Numbered from the stretch's first letter, positions 16,829 through 26,332 are shown. The stretch: DNA of 64,000 nt from Belliella baltica DSM 15883 (GCF_000265405.1 NC_018010.1:1-64000); one strand, 5' to 3'. Numbers and translations: made by a program. The notes: generated from the letters alone by a model not told the origin.

Positions 16829-17865
16829 TATGAATATACGTAATTCTGCCAGTAGCCAAATTATATACTGACAGTTGGTGACAATCGATTGGTAATCAAG
16901 CTAAAGTGAGGTTACTTGGTCAAAACAAAGGTTCTGACCATGAATATTTTGAAGTTCGAAGAGCGCTTTCCAGATGAAGAATCCTGTATCAGGTTTTTCA
17001 AGGTTAAAAGGGAACAAGAAGGCGTGGTTTGCAAAAAGTGCAAGGAAAAAGATCACTATTGGCTCCACCGTAAAAGTATGTTTCAATGCAAAAGTTGCGG
17101 ATTCCGTACCAGTTTGAAAAGTGGAACTGTGATGGAAAATAGCAATCTGTCACTTCGTAAGTGGTTGATGGCCATGACCTTCTTTAGTGCCACTAAGCAG
17201 GGGTTTACCGCTCTTGAACTCCAGCGACAAATGGGGTTTACTCGCTACCAAACCGTCTTTGATTTATGCCATAAGATTCGTGTCATAATGGGTAAGCGGG
17301 ATGATCAATATAAGCTCGAAGACATGGTAGAATATGATGAAGCTTACATCACCAAGGCAACCGCAGCAGAGAAAAAGAAGTCTCTCAATCGGGGCCGAGG
17401 AACCCAGCAGAAGTCCACAGTTGCTGTGATGGCTGAATCAACCATTCTGGAGGATCCTAAAACAAAGAAGTTATCCAAAAGCTGCCGATACTTCAAGATG
17501 AAGAAAATAGAGGACTTAAAGGCCAAAACGGCAGAGAAACTGATTAAAGACTTCATCAATAAAGATGCTGTTCTTCAAACCGATGATAGTACCACTTACG
17601 CTAAATTTGAGGACTTCGTGGATGTCCATGTCACCGAATTATCTTCAACAAAAGAGGGTAGATTCAACCTTAAATGGGCTCATACAGCAATCAGTAACCT
17701 CAAAAGTGATCTTAGAAAGTATAAAATGATTTCAGAAAGAAGGCTTCAGAACTACATCGACGAGTTTTGCTACAAACTAAACCGAAGATACTTTGGAGAA
17801 AGACTCTTTGACCGACTTATTATTGCTTCTATCCAACCCTACTGGCAAAGTAGCGGATAATCATA
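16829..17865 (+). mobile_element. Complete IS1595-family insertion sequence (1037 bp)
   Basis: The element is bounded by 27-bp imperfect inverted repeats: 16829-16855 and 17839-17865 (reverse complement) agree at 21 of 27 positions. Both begin TATGA and end TGCCAGTAG. An 8-bp direct repeat TAAATCAT lies immediately outside each end. A single intact transposase gene fills the interior and its stop codon lies inside the right repeat. The clean duplication and open transposase frame suggest a recent, potentially active insertion. It sits between the ABC-F terminator and the stop codon of the M20 peptidase gene, so no coding sequence is broken. Confidence 0.92.
16940..17860 (+). CDS. IS1595-family (ISXO2-like) transposase
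   Basis: DDE-type transposase of 306 residues. The N-terminal zinc-binding part has two CxxC pairs (Cys31/Cys34 and Cys50/Cys53), as in IS1595-group enzymes. The ISXO2-like catalytic domain shows Asp133 in EYDEAYI, Asp215 or 216 in LQTDDST, and Glu275 in IDEFCYKLNRR. The HTAISNLKSDLRKY segment is also characteristic. ATG 16940 (MNILKFEERFPDEESC) fits the family N-terminus better than the TTG at 16916. No frameshift or stop is seen. Confidence 0.93.
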   Translation: MNILKFEERFPDEESCIRFFKVKREQEGVVCKKCKEKDHYWLHRKSMFQCKSCGFRTSLKSGTVMENSNLSLRKWLMAMTFFSATKQGFTALELQRQMGFTRYQTVFDLCHKIRVIMGKRDDQYKLEDMVEYDEAYITKATAAEKKKSLNRGRGTQQKSTVAVMAESTILEDPKTKKLSKSCRYFKMKKIEDLKAKTAEKLIKDFINKDAVLQTDDSTTYAKFEDFVDVHVTELSSTKEGRFNLKWAHTAISNLKSDLRKYKMISERRLQNYIDEFCYKLNRRYFGERLFDRLIIASIQPYWQSSG

Positions 17866-17873
17866 TAAATCAT
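17866..17873. repeat. Right target-site duplication of the IS1595-type element
   Basis: TAAATCAT identical to the left copy at 16821-16828. It ends three bases before the stop codon of the M20 peptidase gene. Confidence 0.85.
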
Positions 17874-17876
17874 TTA

Positions 17877-19157
17877 TCAATATTCCCCCTGCAATAAAAT
17901 CAATAATAAAGCATTCTGAAGCCCGAGATAGCCATCTTTGTTGAGGAACCATTCATCTAGACTGTGTCCGCCTCCGGCCTGCCCTCCTCTCCCTATTGTT
18001 ACTGCGGGAATTCCCAAAGAAACAGCAATATTACTATTTGTAGAGCTGGAACTTAACCTTGGTTGATTGCCTGTCAGATAGTTCGCAACAGCCATGGACT
18101 GCTGAACCAATGGATTACCCGGATCGGTAATTCCACTAGGTCTATCTCCTACATTTTCGATATCTACTGTCAGAGCTTCTCCTCTGCGAATAATACTGTT
18201 TTCCTTTTCTAAACCTTCTTCAATTGATTCTAAAAATAATTTCTTGATTCCTTGTAGTCTTTCTTGACTTTCAGACCTCATATCGACGAGCATCCAAGAT
18301 TCATAAGGAATAGAATTCACTGAAGTTCCTCCTCCTAGAACTGACACGCTGTAAGTTGTTCTGATTCCTTCTTTGGTAAACTGATCGGCTTTCGGAACAA
18401 AACTAGAAATCGCATTGGCTAAGGCATTGTGCGGGTTGCCTATTCCAAAAGCGCCATAGGAATGCCCTCCTGAACCTTTGAAAGTAACTCTATACCGAAG
18501 AGAGCCAATTCCTCCATTGACGATACCATCTATTCCTCCACCATCAATTGCGATAAAAGCATCAATTTTCTGTCCTCCTTCTCTAAAAAGGTGTTTCATC
18601 CCTTTCAAATCTCCAAGTCCTTCTTCTCCAACCGAACCTACAAACCATAAGTCATGTGTTGTTCTGATATTTTCATGAGCTAACGTTTTCATCAAGGCAA
18701 TTGACATAGCCAAAGAACGGTTTGCATCAGCTATTCCAGGGGCATATAAAGTATCACCTCTTTGTTTTACAGTGATATCAGTTTCTATCGGAAAAACAGT
18801 ATCCAAATGTGCATCTATCACGATGGTTTTATTAGAATTCTTACCTTTTCTCAATGCGATGACATTGCCCACCTCATCGATCCAAACTGAATCAGCACCA
18901 GCATCCCGAAGCATTTCTGCGAAAACCAATCCCTTTTCTGCTTCCTCAAAAGATGGTGCAGGAATCTCTGTCAAAGTGATCATGTCAGCTATCGTTTGCT
19001 CATCAATCTCAAGGATATAAGCAAAAGCATCCTGAACTTCTTTTTTCTTTGCGAGTTTTTCTACTTCTGTCTTATAAGTTGATTTAATATCCTGAGCAGA
19101 AACTTGTATAAACAGAAACGATAGAGCGAGTGATAGTAAGCTTTTGAATAATTTCAT
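17877..19157 (-). CDS. Exported M20-family metallopeptidase
   Basis: Zinc-dependent exopeptidase or amidohydrolase of the M20/M25/M40 clan, exported by a signal peptide (MKLFKSLLSLALSFLF, cleavage near VSAQ). The 426 residues show the metal-binding and catalytic signatures IVIDAHLDTVF, the GSVGEEGLGD segment with the catalytic Glu pair, and GGGHSLDEWF near the C-terminus, with a dimerisation domain between them (GGHSYGAFG). ATG 19157 is preferred over 19187 because the signal peptide starts there. Substrate unknown. The insertion sequence lies just downstream, separating the gene from its likely original terminator. Confidence 0.9.
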   Translation of the reverse strand: MKLFKSLLSLALSFLFIQVSAQDIKSTYKTEVEKLAKKKEVQDAFAYILEIDEQTIADMITLTEIPAPSFEEAEKGLVFAEMLRDAGADSVWIDEVGNVIALRKGKNSNKTIVIDAHLDTVFPIETDITVKQRGDTLYAPGIADANRSLAMSIALMKTLAHENIRTTHDLWFVGSVGEEGLGDLKGMKHLFREGGQKIDAFIAIDGGGIDGIVNGGIGSLRYRVTFKGSGGHSYGAFGIGNPHNALANAISSFVPKADQFTKEGIRTTYSVSVLGGGTSVNSIPYESWMLVDMRSESQERLQGIKKLFLESIEEGLEKENSIIRRGEALTVDIENVGDRPSGITDPGNPLVQQSMAVANYLTGNQPRLSSSSTNSNIAVSLGIPAVTIGRGGQAGGGHSLDEWFLNKDGYLGLQNALLLILLQGEY

Positions 19158-19230
19158 AAAGGAAGAATTTAGAACTTCAAAAGTCACAATAATTCAAAAA
19201 GATGGCAATACCGTTTGTAAACAAACTGGG

Positions 19231-20010
19231 TTAAACTTCTCGAGCCAGAACCAGTGGATCTTGATTGAGCAAATAAACCAAAGATTGATAGAGTCTTTGA
19301 TTGTAGCTTTTGAGTTCGACTGACCTTTCGAAAAATACTTCCAATGCAACTGCAAAAAACTCGTGTTGATTATTGGCTGCAGAGGAGCGGAAAATAGTCT
19401 CTTCTCCATTTAGGATTTTGTCTATTTCCATAGCTGCATTTTCAGCGTATCGTCCCCAAAGTGTTGGATTGAAGAAATTACTCTCACTATTATAATGAAT
19501 TTGATTTTCGAGCTTCATCGCGTGGGCGATTTCATGAATCCCTAGATTTATCCCATCCTGCAGATCAATAAATCCTCTTACAAAATTCTCCCAAGACAAT
19601 ACAATGATTCCCAACTTTGGATTGACTTCTCCTTGATGAAATTGCTGATTGATCGTCGAATAATAGGAATCAGGATAAATTAGTATTTTTTTGAAATGCT
19701 TTAAAGTCACTCCCGGAAACCCAAATGTAACCATCACTGCTGTGGCTGAGATCAATAGCTTCATTTCTTGAGTAACCATCGTCATTTCCCCTCTTGGTAC
19801 AAAATTCTTTTCAGCAATGAACCACTCTACCTTTTCTATAAACTCTTGTTTGTGGCTTGCATTCAATTTTGCATAGTAGGGAAGGAGATTTTTTAAGATA
19901 TTTTTATCTTGTTCAGATAATTTTTTCTTAGCTAATCGAACCTTTAGATTTTTGTAAGAAGAATAAAAAACCTCTCCTATGCTAAAGAAAATGTGATGAA
20001 AGAAGAACAT
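19231..20010 (-). CDS. mtfA: M90/MtfA-family zinc peptidase
   Basis: Member of the MtfA (Mlc titration factor A) metallopeptidase family. The 259 residues begin with a hydrophobic segment and contain the zinc motif HEIAH at 159-163 in NLGIHEIAHAMKLEN, followed by a downstream segment with acidic residues (NAAMEIDKILNGEE) that supplies the third ligand in known members. In enterobacteria the protein interacts with the glucose regulator Mlc, which Bacteroidota usually lack, so the physiological role here is open. It is transcribed toward the M20 peptidase with a 73-base gap. Confidence 0.85.
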   Translation of the reverse strand: MFFFHHIFFSIGEVFYSSYKNLKVRLAKKKLSEQDKNILKNLLPYYAKLNASHKQEFIEKVEWFIAEKNFVPRGEMTMVTQEMKLLISATAVMVTFGFPGVTLKHFKKILIYPDSYYSTINQQFHQGEVNPKLGIIVLSWENFVRGFIDLQDGINLGIHEIAHAMKLENQIHYNSESNFFNPTLWGRYAENAAMEIDKILNGEETIFRSSAANNQHEFFAVALEVFFERSVELKSYNQRLYQSLVYLLNQDPLVLAREV

Positions 20011-20071
20011 TAAAAAGGTGGTTGATGAAAATGGAGATTTTAAATTTTCACTAAAATAGGAAAAGAACCTG

Positions 20072-20113
20072 AACTAAAAAAGGTGTAGAATCTCCCCTAC
20101 ACCTTTTTTAGTT
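20072..20113 (-). terminator. Terminator of the pheT-zapA-rny run
   Basis: A perfect 17-bp stem (20072-20088 with 20097-20113, core AAGGTGTAG/CTACACCTT) with an eight-base loop, about 50 bases after the rny stop. The A run in the left arm gives the T run on the minus strand. Confidence 0.88.
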
Positions 20114-20165
20114 TTATGCTTCAAGCAACTCGGTAATCTAATTGCTTAAATTCATTTATCTGCTC

Positions 20166-21731
20166 TTACTTAGCGTAACTCACAGATCTCATTTCTCTGA
20201 TTACAGTGATTTTGATTTGACCAGGATACTGCATTTCTTTTTCGATTTTCTGAGAGATATCAAAAGAAAGCTGACTTGCTGTCTGATCACTTACATTATC
20301 AGCATCTACGATAACACGAAGTTCACGTCCTGCTTGCATAGCAAAACATTTATTTACTCCATCAAAGCTGAGTGCTAAATCTTCGAGATCTTTCAATCTC
20401 TTGATGTAGCTATCCATGATTTCTCTTCTTGCTCCCGGTCTAGAGCCCGAGATCGCATCAGATGCCTGTACGATTGGAGAAATCATCGAAGTCATTTCTA
20501 TCTCATCATGGTGAGCTCCGATAGCATTACATACTTCTGGGTGTTCCTTGTATTTTTTGGCAAGCTCCATTCCCAAGATTGCGTGAGGCAATTCTGCTTC
20601 CTCAGGATAAACTTTACCAATATCGTGAAGCAAACCTGCTCTTTTGGCCATCTTAGCATTCAAGCCCATTTCAGCTGCCATGGTAGCACAAAGCTTGGCT
20701 ACTTCTTTGGAATGTTGAAGTAAGTTTTGACCGTAAGAAGAACGGAACCTCATTCTTCCCACCATTCTGATCAACTCAGGATGAAGGCCATGAATTCCAA
20801 GTTCTATACAAGTTCTCTCTCCTATTTCTACGATTTCCTCGTCTATGTTTTTTTCTGTCTTTGCAACTACCTCTTCGATTCTTGCTGGGTGGATTCTACC
20901 ATCCTGCACTAATCTATGAAGCGATAACCTCGCAACTTCTCTTCTTACCGGATCAAAACCTGAGATAATAATCGCTTCAGGCGTATCATCTACTACAATT
21001 TCAACTCCAGTAGCAGCTTCTAACGCTCTGATATTTCTACCTTCTCTACCGATGATTTTACCTTTGATATCATCACTTTCGATATTGAATACAGACACAC
21101 AATTTTCAATAGCATGCTCTGTGGCTGTTCGCTGAATGGTATCCAACACGATCTTTTTGGCCTGCTTAGTTGCGGATAATTTTGCTTGATCAAGAATATC
21201 TTTGATGTGTGAAGAAGCTTTTGTATTAGCTTCATCTTTCAGCATTTCTACCAATTGCTCTCTAGCTTCTTCTTTGGTTAGATTTGCGATTTTTTCTAAA
21301 TCAGCAATTCTCTGATTGGTGACCCTGTCGAGCTCATCTTTCTTCACTTGAACAGCATGCATCTGAGCACTTAGATTTTCCTTCTTACTATCAAGCTCTG
21401 CTTCTTTACGCTTGATTTGCTCTAGCTCCTTTGAAAGTACTTGTTCTTTTTGTTTTAGCTTATTTTCATTGGTGATGATAATTGCTTTTTTCTTGTTAGC
21501 CTCTTCTTCAAATTCAGATTTTAGCTTCAAGTACTTCTCTTTGGCTTCAAGAATCCTGTCTTTTTTCAAAGATTCTGCGTTCATCTCTGCTTCACGCAAG
21601 ATGATTTTAGCTTTTTCTTTAGCTTCTTCCTCGATTTTCTTATTATTTCCTTTCAGAAAAAAGCCTACAAGTAAGGCTCCTATTCCAAGTCCCACTAGAC
21701 CTGAAATGATGATGTATAATGATTCTCCCAT
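20166..21731 (-). CDS. rny: Ribonuclease Y
   Basis: Membrane-anchored endoribonuclease that starts mRNA decay in many bacteria. The 521 residues contain an N-terminal membrane helix (about 5-25), a long coiled coil (about 30-190), a KH RNA-binding domain ([19 protein letters not shown]) and an HD phosphohydrolase domain with the metal pair in [10 protein letters not shown] and GAHHDEIEM. Length and order match the family. It is the last gene of a minus-strand run with pheT, a coiled-coil gene and zapA, and is followed by a strong terminator. Confidence 0.97.
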   Translation of the reverse strand: MGESLYIIISGLVGLGIGALLVGFFLKGNNKKIEEEAKEKAKIILREAEMNAESLKKDRILEAKEKYLKLKSEFEEEANKKKAIIITNENKLKQKEQVLSKELEQIKRKEAELDSKKENLSAQMHAVQVKKDELDRVTNQRIADLEKIANLTKEEAREQLVEMLKDEANTKASSHIKDILDQAKLSATKQAKKIVLDTIQRTATEHAIENCVSVFNIESDDIKGKIIGREGRNIRALEAATGVEIVVDDTPEAIIISGFDPVRREVARLSLHRLVQDGRIHPARIEEVVAKTEKNIDEEIVEIGERTCIELGIHGLHPELIRMVGRMRFRSSYGQNLLQHSKEVAKLCATMAAEMGLNAKMAKRAGLLHDIGKVYPEEAELPHAILGMELAKKYKEHPEVCNAIGAHHDEIEMTSMISPIVQASDAISGSRPGARREIMDSYIKRLKDLEDLALSFDGVNKCFAMQAGRELRVIVDADNVSDQTASQLSFDISQKIEKEMQYPGQIKITVIREMRSVSYAK

Positions 21732-21796
21732 AGGTTATTTTTATAAGAATACCTTCTAGGAAAGCAAAAAGTGCCTTTTTGAGTTTATGGTTCCAA

Positions 21797-22081
21797 TTAT
21801 AAAAGATCTGTTAACTGACGGTTTACTTTGGCAATAGTTGCCTTTATCATTTCGCTGTCATCAGAGTTGACCTTGTCTTGTTCCATGGATTCCACCATGC
21901 AGTCAAATGCTGCCATAGCCAATAAATCCTGTTTGTCATCCAAGCCAAATTCTTCTCTATATCTTTTGATTTTATCATTAATCAATTTTCCTGCATGTCT
22001 GATTTTCGCCTCATCCTCCACTTTTACCTTCATCGGGTATTCGCGATCTCCGATTTTAATTTTCACAGAAAGTGTTTCCAT
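21797..22081 (-). CDS. zapA: Cell division protein ZapA
   Basis: Small cytoplasmic protein that crosslinks FtsZ filaments. The 94 residues begin METLSVKIKIGDREYPMKV, typical of ZapA, followed by a helical region with LAMAAFDCMVES. ATG 22081 is the likely start: a TTG 21 bases upstream lies inside the preceding gene, while the ATG is one base after that gene's stop, which suggests translational coupling. The upstream neighbour is a coiled-coil protein of the size of ZapB and the downstream neighbour is rny, 65 bases away. Confidence 0.9.
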   Translation of the reverse strand: METLSVKIKIGDREYPMKVKVEDEAKIRHAGKLINDKIKRYREEFGLDDKQDLLAMAAFDCMVESMEQDKVNSDDSEMIKATIAKVNRQLTDLL

Positions 22082-22082
22082 A

Positions 22083-22367
22083 TCATTCAGACAAATAGGC
22101 AATTATATTATCGATTTCCTGTATATAATTATTGATCCTTTCTCTCAACTCGGCAGACTCAATGTTTTCCACTGGTATGCTGTTTACAAGTTTAGTAATT
22201 TTAATTTGATTTTTAAAATCCTCCAACGCAGCATCTTTCTCTTTGATGCTGGATCTCAAGAAATCTACCTCATGTTTGAGCATCAGGTTTTGCTCTTCTA
22301 TCTGCTCTAGCTTTTTACTAACCTGCGCAGCAAGTTTCTCTAGTCGTTGGAGTTCTTCGTGAATCAT
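22083..22367 (-). CDS. Short coiled-coil protein, possible ZapB-like division partner
   Basis: A 94-residue protein that is nearly all coiled coil (LEKLAAQVSKKLEQIEEQN, then a second heptad region), with no signal or membrane segment. Size, composition and its place directly before zapA suggest a ZapB-like partner of ZapA, but this is inference from context. It begins three bases after the pheT stop and its stop lies one base before the zapA ATG, so the three genes are tightly packed. Confidence 0.75.
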   Translation of the reverse strand: MIHEELQRLEKLAAQVSKKLEQIEEQNLMLKHEVDFLRSSIKEKDAALEDFKNQIKITKLVNSIPVENIESAELRERINNYIQEIDNIIAYLSE

Positions 22368-22370
22368 TTT

Positions 22371-24782
22371 TTATTTTCGAATAAAAGCACCAGTCTCATT
22401 CTCAAAGCTTTGAATCAGTCGGCTCATGGTCTTATCAATAATTTTATCTGTCAATGTGTTCTCCAAATCCTGCAAATAAAAACTCAAAGCATAAGCTTTT
22501 TTGCCTGCTTCAATCTTATTTCCTTGGTAAACATCAAACACACCAACGCGCTGCAATAACTTTCCACCAGCCTTTAAAGCTACTTTTTTTACTTCATCAA
22601 AAGTAACTTTTTTATCAATCACCAAAGACAAATCCCTTCTTACCTCCGGAAATTTGGAGATTTCTTGATATTTCTTCAAGCCTTTTGACTTTTTGCAAAG
22701 CAAATCCCAATTGAGTTCGGTAAATAAAACGGGCTGCTTCACTTCCGCTAATTTGCTGACCGATGTATCCAACATCCCAACAGTTCCCAATATTTTGGTT
22801 CCTAAATTAAGCTGTAAAGCGTAATCAAACGGGGCACTATGAACAATTTCTACAGTGGCATTGTCGATATTAAGTTTTTCTAAAATCAGCTCTACTACAG
22901 CAAATAGATCTGGGAATTGAACGTCTTTGGACGGCTCTAACCAGCTCTCCGCAGTTTTTTCACCTGTCAAGAAAAGTGAAAGTCTCTTTTCTTCTCTATA
23001 GCCTTCTACTTGTTTGAAGTAAACGGATCCAAATTCGAATAATTTCAAATCCTTTTGCCTTCTGTTGATATTGTGTGCCAAAACTTCCAAACCTGTGAAA
23101 AGAAGACTTTGTCTCATCACACCCAAATCCTCACTCAGCTTGTTGAGAATAACAACATTGTCTTCCGATTTTAGATGCGCAGATTTCTCTACATAGGTAG
23201 GTTTGGTCAATGAATTGGTGATAATCTCAAAGTAACCAAGACCAGAAAGTACTTCACTCAATCTGTATTGCAACTTGTTCAAGTCTTTGACTGGATGCTC
23301 TGCCAGAAAATCTGCATTTAGATTCTCTGATAAGGCTACATTTTCGAAACCATAAATTCTCAATATCTCCTCGATCACATCAGACTCTCTGGTCACATCA
23401 ACTCTATAAGGCTTCACAATCGCTGTAAATCCATCTTCCTTTTCGTTAATCACATCTATCTCCAGCCCTTTTAAGATGGATTTAACCTGATCTTTTGGAA
23501 TATGCTTTCCTATCAATCTATCCACATGTTTGTACAACACATCGATCTCAAAGTCTGCAACTGGATTCGGATAAATGTCAATGATCTCAGATGAAATTTC
23601 TCCTCCAGCTAATTCCTGAATCAGAAGCGCTGCTCTTTTTAATGCATAAATCGGCATATTGGGATCAGTCCCTCTTTCAAATCTGAAGGAAGCATCTGTT
23701 TTGAGTCCGTGGAATTGACTTCCTTTTCTGATGATATCTGGTGAGAAATAAGCACTTTCTAAGAAAATCTTTGTCGTAGTATCTGAAACACCAGAGCCTT
23801 TTCCTCCAAAAATACCTGCTATACAAAGCCCTCCATTTTCATCACAAATCATCAATTCTTCGCCAGAAAGTTTTCTTTCCTTGTCATCAAGTGTGATGAA
23901 TTTTGAGTCTTTAGCCAATTTCTTGACATGAATCTTTCCTCCACTAATCTGCTCTGCATCAAAAGCATGAAGCGGCTGACCCAAATCATGAAGAATGAAA
24001 TTAGTGATGTCAACAATATTATTGATTGGCTCTAAATCAAGCGCTTTCAGATAGTTTTGAAGCCAAGCTGGAGATGGTCCAACTTTAATATTAGAAATTG
24101 TCAATCCTGAGTATCTGGGACAATCTTCAGCGTTCTCTACTGATACAGGTATAGATAACTGGGTATGATCTACTTTAAATCTATCAACTGAAGGAAGACA
24201 AATTTCCTTGTTCAGAAGTGCTCTTAGGTCGCGCGCTACACCCAGATGTGATGCAGCGTCAGCTCTATTTGGCGTTAACCCAATTTCCAAAACATCACTC
24301 TTCTCAACTTTAAAATAGTCAGCAGCTGAAGACCCATTGGGTAAGTCTGTGTCCAAAACCATGATTCCTGCATGACTTTCTCCAAAACCAATTTCATCTT
24401 CGGCACAAATCATTCCTTTAGACACTTCACCTCTAATTTTTGCTTTTTTGATTTGAAAAGGTTCTCCAGAACTTGGATACAACATACAACCTTCGGTGGC
24501 TACTACCACTTTTTGTCCAGCCGCTACATTTGGCGCTCCGCAGACAATTGGCACCACTTCGGTACCTATATCCACTGTAGTAACACTCAACTTATCCGCA
24601 TTTGGATGTCTTTCGCAAGTTAGAACTTCTCCGATAACAATCCCTTCCAAGCCCCCTTTGATCGATTCAAAACGCTCAATTCCTTCTACTTCAAGACCTG
24701 AACCGGTCAGCAGCGAAGCGATTTCCTCAGAAGATTGATCAAGCAGTATAAAATCTTTCAGTCTATTTATAGAAATTTTCAT
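22371..24782 (-). CDS. pheT: Phenylalanine-tRNA ligase beta subunit
   Basis: Beta subunit of the alpha2beta2 enzyme that charges tRNA-Phe. The 803 residues show an N-terminal EMAP-II-like tRNA-binding domain (about 40-155), the B3/B4 editing domain, the B5 domain (including LKTDASFRFERGTDP), and a C-terminal FDX-ACB anticodon-binding domain (FPEVRRDLSLVIDKKVTF onward). Length is normal. The alpha subunit pheS is not adjacent, a common situation in Bacteroidota. It leads the pheT-coiled coil-zapA-rny run. Confidence 0.98.
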   Translation of the reverse strand: MKISINRLKDFILLDQSSEEIASLLTGSGLEVEGIERFESIKGGLEGIVIGEVLTCERHPNADKLSVTTVDIGTEVVPIVCGAPNVAAGQKVVVATEGCMLYPSSGEPFQIKKAKIRGEVSKGMICAEDEIGFGESHAGIMVLDTDLPNGSSAADYFKVEKSDVLEIGLTPNRADAASHLGVARDLRALLNKEICLPSVDRFKVDHTQLSIPVSVENAEDCPRYSGLTISNIKVGPSPAWLQNYLKALDLEPINNIVDITNFILHDLGQPLHAFDAEQISGGKIHVKKLAKDSKFITLDDKERKLSGEELMICDENGGLCIAGIFGGKGSGVSDTTTKIFLESAYFSPDIIRKGSQFHGLKTDASFRFERGTDPNMPIYALKRAALLIQELAGGEISSEIIDIYPNPVADFEIDVLYKHVDRLIGKHIPKDQVKSILKGLEIDVINEKEDGFTAIVKPYRVDVTRESDVIEEILRIYGFENVALSENLNADFLAEHPVKDLNKLQYRLSEVLSGLGYFEIITNSLTKPTYVEKSAHLKSEDNVVILNKLSEDLGVMRQSLLFTGLEVLAHNINRRQKDLKLFEFGSVYFKQVEGYREEKRLSLFLTGEKTAESWLEPSKDVQFPDLFAVVELILEKLNIDNATVEIVHSAPFDYALQLNLGTKILGTVGMLDTSVSKLAEVKQPVLFTELNWDLLCKKSKGLKKYQEISKFPEVRRDLSLVIDKKVTFDEVKKVALKAGGKLLQRVGVFDVYQGNKIEAGKKAYALSFYLQDLENTLTDKIIDKTMSRLIQSFENETGAFIRK

Positions 24783-24809
24783 GAATTCAAGTTATTTCAG
24801 AATAAGGCA

Positions 24810-24817
24810 CAAATTTA
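24810..24817 (-). promoter_or_regulatory. -7 promoter element upstream of pheT
   Basis: Read on the minus strand the sequence is TAAATTTG, an exact TAnnTTTG match, 28 bases before the pheT ATG. The nearest TTG upstream is 24 bases away, slightly farther than usual. Confidence 0.4.
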
Positions 24818-24895
24818 AGAGAATTGGAATAGGCAGGAAGGCAATAGAAGCTATTTTTTTACTTTTCTTTATATTTATAGGAAGGTTTGTAAAAC

Positions 24896-25516
24896 TTACT
24901 CCTTTTTATAATCTTTTTCACCTGCAAGAATTCCTAGTTCCATCAAATTCTCTCTGGGAGGAAGAGGACATGCAAAATCAGGGTTGTAGGCGCAATAAGG
25001 GTTGTAAGCTAAATTGAAATCTATGGAAACACTATTTTTCCCATCTTGTCTCAGATTAAGGTAGCGACCTCCACCATAAGTATCTAATCCACTTGTGGAA
25101 TCTGCAAAAGCTAAAAAGAAATTGCGTTTATCGATTTCATTGATGCTCTGCAGCAAAAGTAATTTTTGCGGAACACCTTTCAAATCAAATTCAGCATAGG
25201 AGTGTTTGATGTATTTCTCCTCAGATCCGTCAGTCATTGGAATGGTGATAACCTTTCGGTCTTCGGCAGGAACTAACCTCGCTCTGACTTTGAAGGCTGG
25301 GTCAATGGGATAAAAACTTAGAGCTCCTAAGTTATTTTTTTGTTCTGTATCCAAAGGTGACTCGGGATTGAATCTTAAAAATTTAAATTGCTTTTCTCGT
25401 TCTTTCTCAATGTTTTCGACATAAACTTCAGGGTCATCAGCGTTGGTCAAAGTATAGATAACGGCTGCCAAAACAATTACCGTAACTATAGTCAATAAAA
25501 TATTTTTTGTACTCAT
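24896..25516 (-). CDS. DUF1684 protein, membrane anchored
   Basis: A 206-residue protein with one N-terminal membrane helix (about 6-24) and a DUF1684 domain. The conserved C-terminal block is visible as DFNLAYNPYCAYNPDFACPLPPREN, split here as FNLAYNPYCAY and FACPLPPREN, with two cysteines, and ends LGILAGEKDY. The biochemical role of the family is unknown. It starts three bases after the radC stop on the same strand, so the two are probably cotranscribed. Confidence 0.88.
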   Translation of the reverse strand: MSTKNILLTIVTVIVLAAVIYTLTNADDPEVYVENIEKEREKQFKFLRFNPESPLDTEQKNNLGALSFYPIDPAFKVRARLVPAEDRKVITIPMTDGSEEKYIKHSYAEFDLKGVPQKLLLLQSINEIDKRNFFLAFADSTSGLDTYGGGRYLNLRQDGKNSVSIDFNLAYNPYCAYNPDFACPLPPRENLMELGILAGEKDYKKE

Positions 25517-25519
25517 AGT

Positions 25520-26215
25520 TTATAATATTCCTTCATCTGCGAAGCTAAAATAGCCACAATCTGCGAATATTACATGATCCATAACCATTACATCCAAACT
25601 TTCTCCCGCAGCTACCAACTTTTGTGTCAATCTTTTATCTTGTTCTGAAGGTTTTAGGTTTCCAGAAGGATGATTGTGGACCAGAATAATCGAGTTTGCC
25701 ATAACTTCTAATGCATATTTAAAAATAACCTTAGGGTCAACTACAGTGGCATTAGTCCCTCCTCTGCTGATCAATTGCTTTTTGATCAATTGGTTGTTAC
25801 GATTTAACATGATGATGTAAAATGACTCAACTGATTCATCCATCAAGTCAGGCTTCATCAGGTCATAAGCCTCTTTGGAGGAATTTATTCTTTGACGTTT
25901 TTGAGGGGTTTCATTTTTTCGTCTTCTTCCTAATTCCAAGGCACTGACTATGCTAATTGCCTTTGCTTCACCTATTCCTTTGAATTGCTGCAAATCTTTG
26001 ATGGACATTCTCGCTAAAGACCCTAGGTCATAATTGACAGATGCTAAGATATATTTCGAAAGATCGACAGCACTCAGCGACCTTGTACCCGAACCAATTA
26101 GAATAGCTATTAATTCCGCATCTGATAATGCCGCTCTGCCTTTTAAAAGTAATTTTTCCCTTGGCCTGTCCTCCTCTGCTAAGGCTGATATTTTGATAGA
26201 TAGATAGTCATCCAT
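25520..26215 (-). CDS. radC: RadC family protein (JAMM domain)
   Basis: The 231 residues have an N-terminal helix-hairpin-helix (LQQFKGIGEAKA, about 75-86) and a JAB1/MPN/Mov34-type metalloprotease-like domain with the zinc motif HNHPSGNLKPSEQD at 180-193 (His180, His182, Asp193). RadC was named for a repair phenotype that was later assigned to another gene. The true function, perhaps in DNA metabolism, is unresolved. It lies upstream of the DUF1684 gene. Confidence 0.93.
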   Translation of the reverse strand: MDDYLSIKISALAEEDRPREKLLLKGRAALSDAELIAILIGSGTRSLSAVDLSKYILASVNYDLGSLARMSIKDLQQFKGIGEAKAISIVSALELGRRRKNETPQKRQRINSSKEAYDLMKPDLMDESVESFYIIMLNRNNQLIKKQLISRGGTNATVVDPKVIFKYALEVMANSIILVHNHPSGNLKPSEQDKRLTQKLVAAGESLDVMVMDHVIFADCGYFSFADEGIL

Positions 26216-26281
26216 AAAAGTTAAAATATTAAAAGTGAGTAAATTGGATGAATTAAAATTAAGGAATTTTGAGAAACAAAA

Positions 26282-26309
26282 AAAGTCCTGATCGATGAAT
26301 CAGGACTTT
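26282..26309 (-). terminator. Terminator after rpsT
   Basis: A perfect 11-bp stem (AAAGTCCTGAT at 26282-26292 with ATCAGGACTTT at 26299-26309) and a six-base loop. The A-rich flank before 26282 becomes the T run on the minus strand. It isolates rpsT from radC. Confidence 0.87.
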
Positions 26310-26332
26310 CATATATTTTAAACGCTTAAATT

